Positions 1 through 6,079 of a stretch of DNA of 8,642 bases are shown here, one piece after another. Each line of letters opens with the position of its first letter. The first letter of the stretch is position 1. The notes under the pieces are model-generated. The model was not told the DNA's origin, did not search any database, and worked only from the letters and a program-made list of their open reading frames with translations. The position numbers and the translations under genes were made by a program. The stretch is from the NCBI GenBank assembly GCA_030045215.1, contig JASIBJ010000829.1, positions 1 to 8,642 on the forward strand, in the 5' to 3' direction. This DNA is from Streptosporangiaceae bacterium (GTDB lineage: Bacteria; Actinomycetota; Actinomycetes; Streptosporangiales; Streptosporangiaceae).

Positions 1-819
1 CTCTCCGGAGGCGACCGGCGCCGAGCCCGCGGTGGTAACCGTTTGCAGGCCCGAGGCGCCGGTCAATTGCAGCACGGCCACGTCCTTCGTGACGCTGTAG
101 CCGACGACGGTGGCCTGGTAGGTCTTGCCGTTGCCGACGTCGGTGACGCTGATCGTGGTCGCGCCGTCGATCACGTGGTTGTTGGTCAGCACCTCGCCTC
201 CGGGCGTGAGGACCATGCCAGTGCCCGCTGCCTCGGCGGCGCCGTAATCAATGGTGGTGTTGACGTCAACCAGGCCAGGGTCTACGCGGGAGGCGATCGA
301 GGCTGCGTCCGACGGCCCGGAGCCCTGGCTGTCCTGCCCGCTGCCGGAAGGGCCAGACCCGCCGGACGCGCCGGGGAAGCCGCCGCCGGCGCCGTTCCCG
401 TTGCTGCCGGATGGGTACCCACCGGACCCGTACCCCGTGCCGGGCCCGGTGTTGGAGCCGTTGCCGGTGCCAGGCAGGGTGCTGGGGGCGCCGGACCCGG
501 ACGGGCTGCTAGCCGCGGCCGTTCTGGAGCCGAGCGCGTCGCCAGCGAACCCGCCGATGGCCGCGGCGGCGACGAGAGCGGCCGCGATACCAGCGATCAG
601 CCACGGGCGGCGCGAGTGGCGGCGGCGGGACCAGGCGGGGTCCCCGTACACTCCGCCGCCCGGCGACCCGTAGGCCCACGGGCCCGGCGCAGGCGGCGGC
701 GGCACGCGTGCGTAAGGCTGCCATCCCGCCGAGCCCTCGGCCGGCTGTCCTTCGTACGCGGGGATGTCTTGGGTGCGGTCGCCGACATTGTCCGGCTCCG
801 GCGCTGGCCACTGTGTCAC
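1..819 (-). CDS. HtrA/DegP-like membrane-anchored serine protease, N-terminal part (cut by left edge)
   Basis: This is the first 273 residues of a trypsin-like S1C serine protease of the HtrA/DegP type, expected to act outside the cytoplasmic membrane on misfolded or specific exported proteins. Order: a Pro-rich cytoplasmic segment (residues 1-70) with a basic stretch just before the membrane; one membrane helix (about 73-92, WLIAGIAAALVAAAAIGG); a long low-complexity Gly/Ser/Pro/Asn linker (about 100-160); then the protease domain. Two of the three catalytic residues are visible: His215 in LTNNHVID and Asp246 in TKDVAVLQL. The GNSGGP serine and any PDZ domain lie beyond the edge. The GTG at 817-819 is the first usable start after an in-frame stop at 976-978; no convincing Shine-Dalgarno precedes it. 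The layout of tail, single helix, linker and protease is typical of actinobacterial HtrA proteins. The family is clear; the particular paralogue is not. Confidence 0.93.
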   Translation of the reverse strand, partial: MTQWPAPEPDNVGDRTQDIPAYEGQPAEGSAGWQPYARVPPPPAPGPWAYGSPGGGVYGDPAWSRRRHSRRPWLIAGIAAALVAAAAIGGFAGDALGSRTAAASSPSGSGAPSTLPGTGNGSNTGPGTGYGSGGYPSGSNGNGAGGGFPGASGGSGPSGSGQDSQGSGPSDAASIASRVDPGLVDVNTTIDYGAAEAAGTGMVLTPGGEVLTNNHVIDGATTISVTDVGNGKTYQATVVGYSVTKDVAVLQLTGASGLQTVTTAGSAPVASGE

Positions 820-848
820 GGCGTCAGGATCGGCAGCCAGCCTCGGTC

Positions 849-1019
849 CTAGTTCAAGCCAGGCTGCAGGTTTGCTGCAGGATTCGCCCCGGCGGCGAAT
901 GTCGACTTGAGCGACCCGAAGACCGCGGCCGCCGGGGTGAGTCGCGGCCCGAAACTCACGTCGACGTCGGCCGGGCTATCCTCGGAAGCGCCACGGACGC
1001 CGAGGACTCGATCCGTCAT
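849..1019 (-). CDS. Doubtful small ORF, 56 residues, unrecognised
   Basis: An ATG at 1017-1019 opens a 56-codon frame (MTDRVLGVRGASED...) that stops at 849-851, 29 bases before the HtrA GTG and on the same strand. In-frame TTG and GTG starts further upstream (from 1106) would lengthen it. I do not recognise the protein: no membrane segment, no known motif. Third codon positions are moderately G/C-rich, a little less than in the surrounding genes, and there is no good ribosome binding site. The 863-900 repeat cluster lies inside its 3' part, which is hard to reconcile with both being functional. It could be a real small gene preceding the protease or chance open frame in GC-rich intergenic DNA; I lean to the latter. 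Confidence 0.25.
   Translation of the reverse strand: MTDRVLGVRGASEDSPADVDVSFGPRLTPAAAVFGSLKSTFAAGANPAANLQPGLN
863..900. repeat. Tandem GCTGCAGG repeats abutting a 19-base palindrome upstream of the HtrA gene
   Basis: Two copies of GCTGCAGG (863-870 and 874-881) start exactly 11 bases apart, separated by TTT. Directly next to the second copy is a perfect inverted repeat, ATTCGCC-CCGGC-GGCGAAT (882-900), with 7-base arms and a 5-base centre. The block ends 44 bases upstream of the HtrA start, reading on the minus strand. The position and the helical-turn spacing suit protein binding, for example an operator of the protease gene, but no cognate regulator is visible in the window. The inverted repeat could also form a short RNA hairpin in a leader. 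Confidence 0.45.
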
Positions 1020-1160
1020 GTCGCGCTCAAGCCCGCCGATCGTCACCGGCCGGGCGGCCTGGCCAGGGCGTCGTGAAGCTGGGGCAAGAGCTGACACATC
1101 GGTCAACGCGGTGTCGTTAGGTAGTCCCAGCGAACTCAGCCCACGGCGATGGCGCTGGCG

Positions 1161-1178
1161 ACACGGTGTTCCCTGACC
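1161..1178. promoter_or_regulatory. Possible operator: ACAC-G-GTGT palindrome plus TGACC, just upstream of the first MDR gene
   Basis: ACACGGTGT (1161-1169) has 4-base inverted arms around a single central G, and TGACC follows at 1174-1178. The pair lies 22-40 bases before the ATG at 1201, where a repressor site or promoter would be expected. The octamer ACACGGTG recurs upstream of the second MDR gene (about 7619-7626), also near TGACC/GGTCA motifs. The motif is short, so chance is a real alternative. Confidence 0.2.
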
Positions 1179-1200
1179 CGACTAGTTCATGGGAGGCAGG

Positions 1201-2139
1201 ATGCGCGCTTTCGCCGTCCGGAGCTTCGGCGAGCCGCCGTCGGTCCAGGACCTGCCGATTCCCGCTGACGATGCCGCGGTGCTCATTCGCGTGCGATTCG
1301 CGGGAGTCAACCCGCTCGACAACAGCCTGCTCGGACGCCTGAGCGCCAGCTCGTCGTACCCGTTTGTCGTGGGCGTTGACTTCGCTGGCGTGGCCGAGCG
1401 TGTCCCGGCCGGAGACCACGGCCTACGGGCCGGCGATCGCGTTTTTGGCATGGCGCGGACGCACGGCTCGTATGCCGGGTACACGGCGGTTGTCCCCGCG
1501 GCCCGCATGGAACCAGTTGCCCGTATCCCCGACGGTGTGGCCGATGACCAGGCCGCGGCGCTTCCCATCCCGGCGGTCACCGCGCTGAGAACGGTTGACC
1601 TGCTCGGCGTCACCGCGGGCCAGCACGTCGTGGTGATGGGCGCGACCGGCGGGGTCGGTGGCTACGCGGTGCAGATAGCGCGCTCCCGGGGTGCGCACGT
1701 CATCGGCACCGTTCGCGGCGACGCTGACGAGGCTCGTCGGCTCGGTGCCGAGGAGGTCTACGACAGCCAGGCCGTCGATGTGATCGATGCGCTGCACGCC
1801 GATCACCCGGGTGGCGTCGACGCCGTCCTTGACCTGGTCAGCGGCCCGGACGCCATCCGCCGCGACGCCGAGGTCATCCGGCCCGGCGGGCGCCTGGTTT
1901 CGACCATCTTCGCCGCCGACGAACCCTGGTTTGCGCAGCGGCACATCACCGCCTACAACCATGCCTCCAACGCGAACCCCCTGATATCGAGCGAAGGCCT
2001 GAGCACGGTCGCGCACATGCTGGCGAACGGTGTTATCACCGCCCGGATCCGCTCGGCCGTTGAACTAGAAGCCGCTGGGCAGGTACTGGAAGAGCTACGG
2101 CATGGCGGCCTGCGCGGTAAGGCCGTCATCCGCCTCTAG
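1201..2139 (+). CDS. Zinc-free NADP-dependent quinone oxidoreductase-type MDR protein
   Basis: A 312-residue member of the medium-chain dehydrogenase/reductase superfamily, quinone oxidoreductase (zeta-crystallin) branch, a cytosolic NAD(P)H-dependent reductase of quinones or enone-like carbonyls. The N-terminal GroES-like domain runs from MRAFAVRSFGE to about residue 110, with the family signature AGVNPLDNSL near 34-43 and no catalytic or structural zinc ligands. The Rossmann domain carries MGATGGVGGYAVQ (about 146-158), the dinucleotide-binding loop, followed by LGAEEVYD. Length is normal for the branch. An ATG at 1189 is in frame, but GGGAGG at 1191-1196 sits between the two ATGs and would serve the one at 1201, which also gives the canonical MRAF start. 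It is transcribed alone or with the MFS gene 105 bases downstream. The substrate cannot be read from sequence. Confidence 0.93.
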   Translation: MRAFAVRSFGEPPSVQDLPIPADDAAVLIRVRFAGVNPLDNSLLGRLSASSSYPFVVGVDFAGVAERVPAGDHGLRAGDRVFGMARTHGSYAGYTAVVPAARMEPVARIPDGVADDQAAALPIPAVTALRTVDLLGVTAGQHVVVMGATGGVGGYAVQIARSRGAHVIGTVRGDADEARRLGAEEVYDSQAVDVIDALHADHPGGVDAVLDLVSGPDAIRRDAEVIRPGGRLVSTIFAADEPWFAQRHITAYNHASNANPLISSEGLSTVAHMLANGVITARIRSAVELEAAGQVLEELRHGGLRGKAVIRL

Positions 2140-2181
2140 CTTCTGGTTGCCCCGGCCCGGTCACTTGGCGCCACGTCGGCC

Positions 2182-2211
2182 TGTCCCGGATGTGCGCCCG
2201 GACACTACGAT
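2182..2211 (+). promoter_or_regulatory. Possible promoter/operator of the MFS gene: imperfect palindrome followed by TACGAT
   Basis: TGTCC (2182-2186) and GGACA (2200-2204) are inverted arms; inside them GG (2188-2189) can pair with CC (2197-2198) after one C-C mismatch, leaving a 7-base loop. TACGAT at 2206-2211 fits the -10 pattern TANNNT and lies 33 bases before the GTG start; no good -35 box is seen. The palindrome would overlap or adjoin RNA polymerase binding, as an operator does. It might instead be a weak terminator of the upstream MDR gene. Confidence 0.27.
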
Positions 2212-2244
2212 CGAGGACTTGCCGCCAGTAGTGAGGGGGCCCCG

Positions 2245-3573
2245 GTGGACCGCGACGGGTTGAGAGTTGTGCCCGAGGCCACGCCCAGCGTGGAGGAGGA
2301 AAGCGCTCAGCCTGCCGGTCAGGGCACGCCGGCTCCAGATGATCACGTCCAGGCCAGTCGGGGGACGTTCCGCGCACTGGCTTCGCGACCATTTCGGCTG
2401 TACTTCGCGGGCCAGGTCGTCTCGGCCAGCGGAACCTTCGTGCAGCAGACCGCCATCGGCTGGCTGGTGCTGCGGATCACCCGCTCACCGGCGGAACTGG
2501 GCCTGGTGCTAGCCGTGGGCGGAGTGCCGTCGCTGCTGTTCGGCCCGTGGGGAGGGACAGTCGCCGACCGGGTCAACCTGCGGTTGCTGATTATCGCAAC
2601 CCAGACGACCTTTGCCGTGCTGGCCGGATTGCTCTGGGTGCTCGCCGTTGCGGGCAAGGCGTCCGTCACCGCGATCGTCGCGATCAGCGTGGCCGGCGGT
2701 GTCGTGCAGATCGTTGACTCCCCCGCCCGGCAGGCCATCGTCGGCTCCCTGGTGCGGCCGCAGGACTTGTCGAGCGCGGTCAGCCTCAACGGCGTCGTGG
2801 TAAACAGCGCCCGAGTGGTGGGCCCGGCGCTCGCGGGCGTCCTGATCGTCACGATCGGCACGACGCCGTGCTTTGCGGTCAACGCGCTGTCCTACCTGGC
2901 CGTCATCGCCGCGCTGGTGATGCTCCGCCCGCTCCAGTCTGGTGCTCGGCGGCGCGCGGCTGGCGGCGTGCGCCAGGGCCTGCGGTACGCGGCCAGCCGC
3001 CAGCAACTGTGGCTGCCGCTCGTCATGATGTCCCTGGTCGGGCTGCTGGCCTTCAATTTCCCGGTCATCTTGCCGGTGCTGGCCAGCCACACGTTCCGTG
3101 GCAGCGGCGGGACCTACGGGCTGCTGTACACGATGCTCAGCGTCGGCTCGGTCGCCGGCTCACTCGCGGTTGGCCGCATCCCCCATCCCCGCCGGAAGTA
3201 CCTCATGGCCACGGCGCTGGCGTTCGGGCTCTTCCTGGCCGCGACCGCGTGGGCGCCGGATGTCGCTGTCGCGTGCCTGACGCTGCTGGCCACCGGGGTG
3301 GCAGCCTTCTCCTTCGTGACGCTGTGCTCCACCACCCTGCAGCTGCACTCGTCTCTGGCCTACCGCGGGCGGATTATGGCGCTGTGGGTGTATGTCTACA
3401 TCGGAACCACCCCTGTCGGCAGCATCATCACCGGGTCGATCATCTCGGCCGCCGGGGTGCGGGTTGCCTTGCTCACCGGTGCTGCGGCTTGCCTGGTCGC
3501 GGCCGCCATCGCCTCCCGCGTGCACACCCCGCCGCACGTTGACGCGGCGCTGACCGATCTCCACCGCCCTTAG
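2245..3573 (+). CDS. MFS exporter, EntS / MFS_3 type
   Basis: A 442-residue major facilitator superfamily transporter of the enterobactin-exporter-like (MFS_3, transmembrane secretion effector) group, an inner-membrane proton-coupled exporter of small molecules. A hydrophilic acidic N-terminal tail (about 1-40) precedes the first helix, which begins after FRALASRPFRLYFAGQ. Visible family marks are the loop 2-3 motif GGTVADRVNLR (103-113), VDSPARQAIVGSLV (157-170) and NSARVVGPALAGVLI (187-201), all typical of this group. Alternating hydrophobic stretches are consistent with about 12 helices, with a basic central loop QSGARRRAAGGVRQ near 231-244. The GTG start at 2245 follows GAGGGGG (2233-2239) at good spacing. 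No siderophore or antibiotic genes adjoin it, so the cargo is unknown; a general drug or metabolite exporter is equally possible. Confidence 0.92.
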   Translation: MDRDGLRVVPEATPSVEEESAQPAGQGTPAPDDHVQASRGTFRALASRPFRLYFAGQVVSASGTFVQQTAIGWLVLRITRSPAELGLVLAVGGVPSLLFGPWGGTVADRVNLRLLIIATQTTFAVLAGLLWVLAVAGKASVTAIVAISVAGGVVQIVDSPARQAIVGSLVRPQDLSSAVSLNGVVVNSARVVGPALAGVLIVTIGTTPCFAVNALSYLAVIAALVMLRPLQSGARRRAAGGVRQGLRYAASRQQLWLPLVMMSLVGLLAFNFPVILPVLASHTFRGSGGTYGLLYTMLSVGSVAGSLAVGRIPHPRRKYLMATALAFGLFLAATAWAPDVAVACLTLLATGVAAFSFVTLCSTTLQLHSSLAYRGRIMALWVYVYIGTTPVGSIITGSIISAAGVRVALLTGAAACLVAAAIASRVHTPPHVDAALTDLHRP

Positions 3574-3684
3574 CGGAAAGGCGGGAGGCGGTGCGATCTT
3601 GATCCTTGGCCCTGTCCGCAGCTTTGGCCGAGCCTCGAGACCGTCCTCCTGGCTGCCTGCTATGAGGCTGAGATACTGACGCCC

Positions 3685-4386
3685 GTGAGCCGACTGCGGG
3701 TTCTGCTGTTCGATGTGTTCGGGACGCTGGTGGACTGGCGCACAAGCCTGATCGAGCTCGCCGAGATAACCGCCGGCGGTTGCGGCGTGCAGGCCGACTG
3801 GGCGGCTGTCGTCGATGACTGGCGGCGGGCGTACCAGCCGGCGATGGACCGAGTCCGCCGGGGAGCCGCCTGGCGTGATCTCGATTCGCTCCAGCGCGAG
3901 ACGCTGGACGAGGTGCTGGCCAGGCGAGACGCAGACCTGCCGTCCGCCGCCCGGCAGTCACTGGTCAGGGGCTGGCGGCAGCTACGGCCGTGGCCGGATA
4001 GCCGGGCTGGCCTCGATCGCCTGCGCCGCAAGTACGTCACGGCCACGCTGTCGAACGGTCATCTGGCCCTGCTCGCCGACCTGCTCAAGTTCGCGGACCT
4101 GCGGGTGGATGCCGTGCTGTCGGCGCAGCTCGCGGGCAGCTACAAGCCTGACGCCTCGGTGTACCTGACGGCACTCCGGCTGCTCGATTGCCCGCCCGAG
4201 GAGGCGGCGATGGTGGCCGCTCACGGTTCCGACTTGCGCGCCGCCGCGGCGCTCGGCGTCTGCCCGATCTTCGTCAGGCGACCGCTGGAGTGGGGGTCAG
4301 GCGCAGCGCCGGAGGACCCGCCCGCGCTGGATGGCCTCATCGACGCCGACGGACTTGACGACCTGGCTGCCGCAGCGGGCTGCTGA
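3685..4386 (+). CDS. Haloacid dehalogenase type II-like HAD hydrolase
   Basis: A 233-residue HAD-superfamily protein of the (S)-2-haloacid dehalogenase (type II) group, cytosolic. Members form an aspartyl ester on the nucleophile and hydrolyse it; characterised ones act on L-2-haloacids, but many with this label have no tested substrate. Motif I is FDVFGTLVDW with nucleophile Asp10 and Thr14; the helical cap follows (about 18-100, WRRAYQPAMDRVRRG); motif II is TLSNGH (Ser123, Asn124); motif III is SYKPDASVY (Lys154, Tyr160); motif IV is AAHGSDLRAA with Asp183. Relative to characterised L-2-haloacid dehalogenases, His180 appears where Asn is usual, so dehalogenase activity is uncertain and phosphatase-like activity is possible. 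The GTG at 3685 lacks a good Shine-Dalgarno, so a short or leaderless transcript is possible. A GC hairpin starts one base after the stop. Confidence 0.9.
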   Translation: MSRLRVLLFDVFGTLVDWRTSLIELAEITAGGCGVQADWAAVVDDWRRAYQPAMDRVRRGAAWRDLDSLQRETLDEVLARRDADLPSAARQSLVRGWRQLRPWPDSRAGLDRLRRKYVTATLSNGHLALLADLLKFADLRVDAVLSAQLAGSYKPDASVYLTALRLLDCPPEEAAMVAAHGSDLRAAAALGVCPIFVRRPLEWGSGAAPEDPPALDGLIDADGLDDLAAAAGC

Positions 4387-4387
4387 T

Positions 4388-4405
4388 GGCGGCCCGCAGG
4401 CCGCC
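4388..4405 (+). terminator. GC-rich hairpin just after the HAD gene
   Basis: GGCGGCC-CGCA-GGCCGCC is a perfect 7-bp stem with a 4-base loop, starting one base past the TGA stop (4384-4386). No T-run follows, so it is not a canonical Rho-independent terminator; T-less hairpins of this kind are common after actinobacterial genes and may end transcription or protect the 3' end. It supports treating the HAD gene and the M55 gene as separate units. Confidence 0.5.
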
Positions 4406-4465
4406 CGACCCCAGGGCCCGGCATGGAGAGCCATGACTTCCGGGAGGCCAGGTAAGGGCCCGGCC

Positions 4466-4500
4466 GGGACCGCCCCGATCGGCGCCACCCATGGCGTCCC
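4466..4500 (+). promoter_or_regulatory. Possible folded leader element upstream of the M55 gene (three-way junction pattern)
   Basis: GGGAC (4466-4470) pairs with GTCCC (4496-4500), enclosing two small hairpins: CGCC/GGCG (4471-4474 with 4481-4484) and CCA/TGG (4485-4487 with 4492-4494). The nested complementarity makes a compact three-way junction 77 bases before the M55 start. It matches no riboswitch family I recognise, and short GC stems arise easily by chance in DNA this GC-rich. The rest of the 4406-4577 gap shows no clear promoter. Confidence 0.18.
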
Positions 4501-4577
4501 GCCACAATGTCCCCTAGCGGCCCGTCGTCCCCCAGGGCACTGGCGATGGCCGATTTGCCTGCAGAAGGAGGGCGCCG

Positions 4578-5396
4578 ATGCGCGTGCTGGTCTCGGTTGA
4601 CATGGAGGGCATCGGCGGGGTCGTGGACCCTGAGGACGTCCGGCCTGGCCACGCCGAGTACGAGCGGAACCGGGCACTGATCACGGCGGAGGCTAATGCT
4701 GCGGTCCGCGGCGTCTACGCGTTCGAAGCGGACTCGCACGTGTTCGTCACCGAGGCGCACGCGAGCTTCCGCAACATCCTTCCGGCCCAGCTCGACCGTC
4801 GGGCAGAGCTGCTGCGCGGCACGCCTAAGCCTGGCGGGATGATGGCCGGGCTGGCCCCGGACATCGACGCGGCCTTGTTCATCGGCTATCACGGCAAGGC
4901 CGGCACCGCCCGCTCGGTCATGGCTCACACGATTTCCGGCGGTGTCGTGGCCGACGTCCGCTGCAATGGCCGGTCGCTTGGAGAGCTGGGGCTGAATGTT
5001 GCCCTCGCGGCATCCAGCGGCGTGGCTCCGGTGCTGGTGGCCGGCGACGACAGCGTGGCCGAGGAGGCAGCGGACGTGGCCCCCGGCATGCATGCGGTGG
5101 TGGTCAAGCGGGCACTGGGAGCCCGCGCCGCTTCGCTGCTGCATCCGGACGAAGCTTGCGACCGGATCGAGCAGCAGGTCCCGAAGGCACTGGCCGAGCG
5201 GGAGGCAGTGCGGCCGCTGCGTTTCGACGGCCCGGTGGTCCTGGAGGTTCAGGTGCTCAGAACCCACATGGCCGAGCACGCACTGCTGATACCGGGCATA
5301 GAACTCGCCGACGGCTGTACCGTGCGCTATCACGCCCCGGACTTCCCGACCGCCTACAACGTGGCCGACCTGGTCGCGATGCTCGGTGCCGCCTGA
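4578..5396 (+). CDS. M55 family D-aminopeptidase (DppA-like)
   Basis: A 272-residue zinc peptidase of family M55; the Bacillus subtilis DppA member removes N-terminal D-amino acids such as D-Ala from short peptides, which suggests a role in recycling wall-derived or D-amino-acid peptides in the cytosol. Expected metal ligands are in place: Asp8 and Glu10 in SVDMEGIGG, His61 in TEAHASFRN, His105 in FIGYHGKAGT and Glu136 in SLGELGLN. His117 in MAHTISGG matches the catalytic histidine. The segment before His61 reads TEAH where DppA has NDSH, a departure close to the active site. Full length. A strong GGAGG (4567-4571) lies 6 bases before the ATG. No dipeptide-transport genes are adjacent, unlike in Bacillus. 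The stop overlaps the ATG of a possible 28-codon ORF, giving potential coupling to the PPOX gene behind it. Confidence 0.93.
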   Translation: MRVLVSVDMEGIGGVVDPEDVRPGHAEYERNRALITAEANAAVRGVYAFEADSHVFVTEAHASFRNILPAQLDRRAELLRGTPKPGGMMAGLAPDIDAALFIGYHGKAGTARSVMAHTISGGVVADVRCNGRSLGELGLNVALAASSGVAPVLVAGDDSVAEEAADVAPGMHAVVVKRALGARAASLLHPDEACDRIEQQVPKALAEREAVRPLRFDGPVVLEVQVLRTHMAEHALLIPGIELADGCTVRYHAPDFPTAYNVADLVAMLGAA

Positions 5397-5482
5397 TGAC
5401 GGTGCTCACTGCGATGACATTCGCCGTGGTGATCCCGTCAGGACTGCGTGACTGCGACGACCGAAGGGACGATCTGAGGTGA
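5396..5482 (+). CDS. Possible 28-residue ORF bridging the M55 and PPOX genes
   Basis: The ATG at 5396-5398 shares its A with the TGA stop of the M55 gene, and its own TGA (5480-5482) overlaps the GTG start of the PPOX gene in a GTGA arrangement. The predicted peptide starts MTVLTAMTFAVVIPSGL, moderately hydrophobic, and ends in the charged RDCDDRRDDLR. I recognise no family. There is no good Shine-Dalgarno, but start-stop overlap allows ribosome re-initiation. It may be a real micro-protein, a translational coupler that delivers ribosomes to the PPOX gene, or chance, since the frame only needs 82 intergenic bases to stay open. Confidence 0.35.
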   Translation: MTVLTAMTFAVVIPSGLRDCDDRRDDLR

Positions 5483-5991
5483 CTGCCCCACTGACCGAGA
5501 TCGACAGCCGGTACAGCGATCCGGATGCCGTCGCGACCGACTGGAACGTGACGCGGCAGCGGCTCGAGTCAGCCGAGCTGTTCTGGATCTGCACTGTCCG
5601 GGCAGATGGCCGGCCGCACGTGACTCCGGTGGTCGCGGTCTGGCTAGACGGCGCGTTGCACTTCTCCACCGGCGGGGAGGAGCAGAAGAGGGTCAACCTG
5701 CGCCGTAATGAGCACGTGATCCTCATGACCGGGTGCAATAGCTGGGACGAGGGCATGGACGTCGTGGTTGAGGGCGATGCCGTGCGGGTCACCGACCACG
5801 CGTTGCTCGGGCGCCTGGCCGAAGCGTGGACCGCCAAGTGGGACGGTCGGTGGCAGTTCGGCGTGGGTGACGGGTGCTTCCTGCACGACGGTGGAGGCGA
5901 AGCCGAGGTCTACGCGGTCAGCCCGGCCAAGGTACTGGCGTTCGCAAAGGGCACTTTCAGCCACACGCGACACAAGTTTCCGGCCGGCTGA
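5479..5991 (+). CDS. Pyridoxamine 5'-phosphate oxidase-family split-barrel flavin/F420 protein
   Basis: A 170-residue protein of the PPOX-like split beta-barrel superfamily, which in actinobacteria includes FMN- and F420-dependent reductases and oxidases. After an N-terminal helical segment come the barrel signatures FWICTVRADGRPHVTPVVAVW (about 35-55), LHFSTGGEEQKRVNLRRN (60-77, likely cofactor phosphate contacts) and MDVVVEGDAVRV (93-104). The C-terminal AFAKGTFSHTRHKF resembles the FSQTRWRF-like ending seen in many of these proteins. It is probably not PdxH itself, since the usual PdxH length and substrate motifs are missing. The GTG start at 5479 has GAAGGGA (5463-5469) about 9 bases upstream and overlaps the stop of the 28-codon ORF. 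Cofactor (FMN or F420) and substrate are undetermined. Confidence 0.87.
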   Translation: MTAPLTEIDSRYSDPDAVATDWNVTRQRLESAELFWICTVRADGRPHVTPVVAVWLDGALHFSTGGEEQKRVNLRRNEHVILMTGCNSWDEGMDVVVEGDAVRVTDHALLGRLAEAWTAKWDGRWQFGVGDGCFLHDGGGEAEVYAVSPAKVLAFAKGTFSHTRHKFPAG

Positions 5992-6050
5992 ACATGCAGC
6001 CGGGCTTGGCCGCGCTGGCGTGTGGGCCTCGGATCGGGTGGTGCGTGGGC

Positions 6051-6079
6051 CTAGCCGGGTGCTCGGGCGGCGCGGCTAG
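6051..6079. terminator. Inverted repeat between convergent PPOX and DJ-1/PfpI genes
   Basis: CTAGCCG (6051-6057) and CGGCTAG (6073-6079) form a perfect 7-bp stem around a 15-base loop; two further G-C pairs are possible after one mismatch. The right arm contains the stop codon of the minus-strand DJ-1/PfpI gene (6076-6078). Its place between converging genes suits a two-way terminator, although the loop is long and there is no T-run. Confidence 0.4.

Larger units (their letters stand above)
820..1200. other. Intergenic region between divergent HtrA and MDR genes
   Basis: The two flanking genes are transcribed away from each other, so both promoters should lie here. Apart from the 863-900 cluster, the doubtful small ORF and the ACACGGTGT palindrome at 1161-1169, I see nothing convincing. 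A minus-strand TAGGAC (851-846) resembles an actinobacterial -10 box for the HtrA gene, but there is no matching -35 hexamer at the right distance. No RNA gene is recognisable. Confidence 0.6.

Noticed and set aside
43..852. Long plus-strand open frame (269 codons) opposite the HtrA gene
   Set aside because: It is antisense to a clearly recognisable protease with catalytic motifs, and its translation is low-complexity Arg/Gly/Ala sequence typical of a GC-rich shadow frame.
907..1176. Plus-strand open frame of 89 codons in the first intergenic gap
   Set aside because: No ribosome binding site, Arg/Ser/Pro-rich translation without a motif, and it ends close to the real MDR gene; likely chance.
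1189..1200. Upstream ATG as the start of the first MDR gene
   Set aside because: The Shine-Dalgarno-like GGGAGG lies between this ATG and the one at 1201, so the later start fits better and gives the family-typical N-terminus.
3574..3684. Promoter or terminator between the MFS and HAD genes
   Set aside because: TATGAG (3661-3666) loosely resembles a -10 box, but no -35 partner or strong hairpin could be made out.
4221..5333. 370-codon minus-strand open frame opposite the M55 gene
   Set aside because: The M55 frame has all metal ligands and a strong ribosome binding site; the antisense translation is rich in His/Arg/Gln with no recognisable domain.
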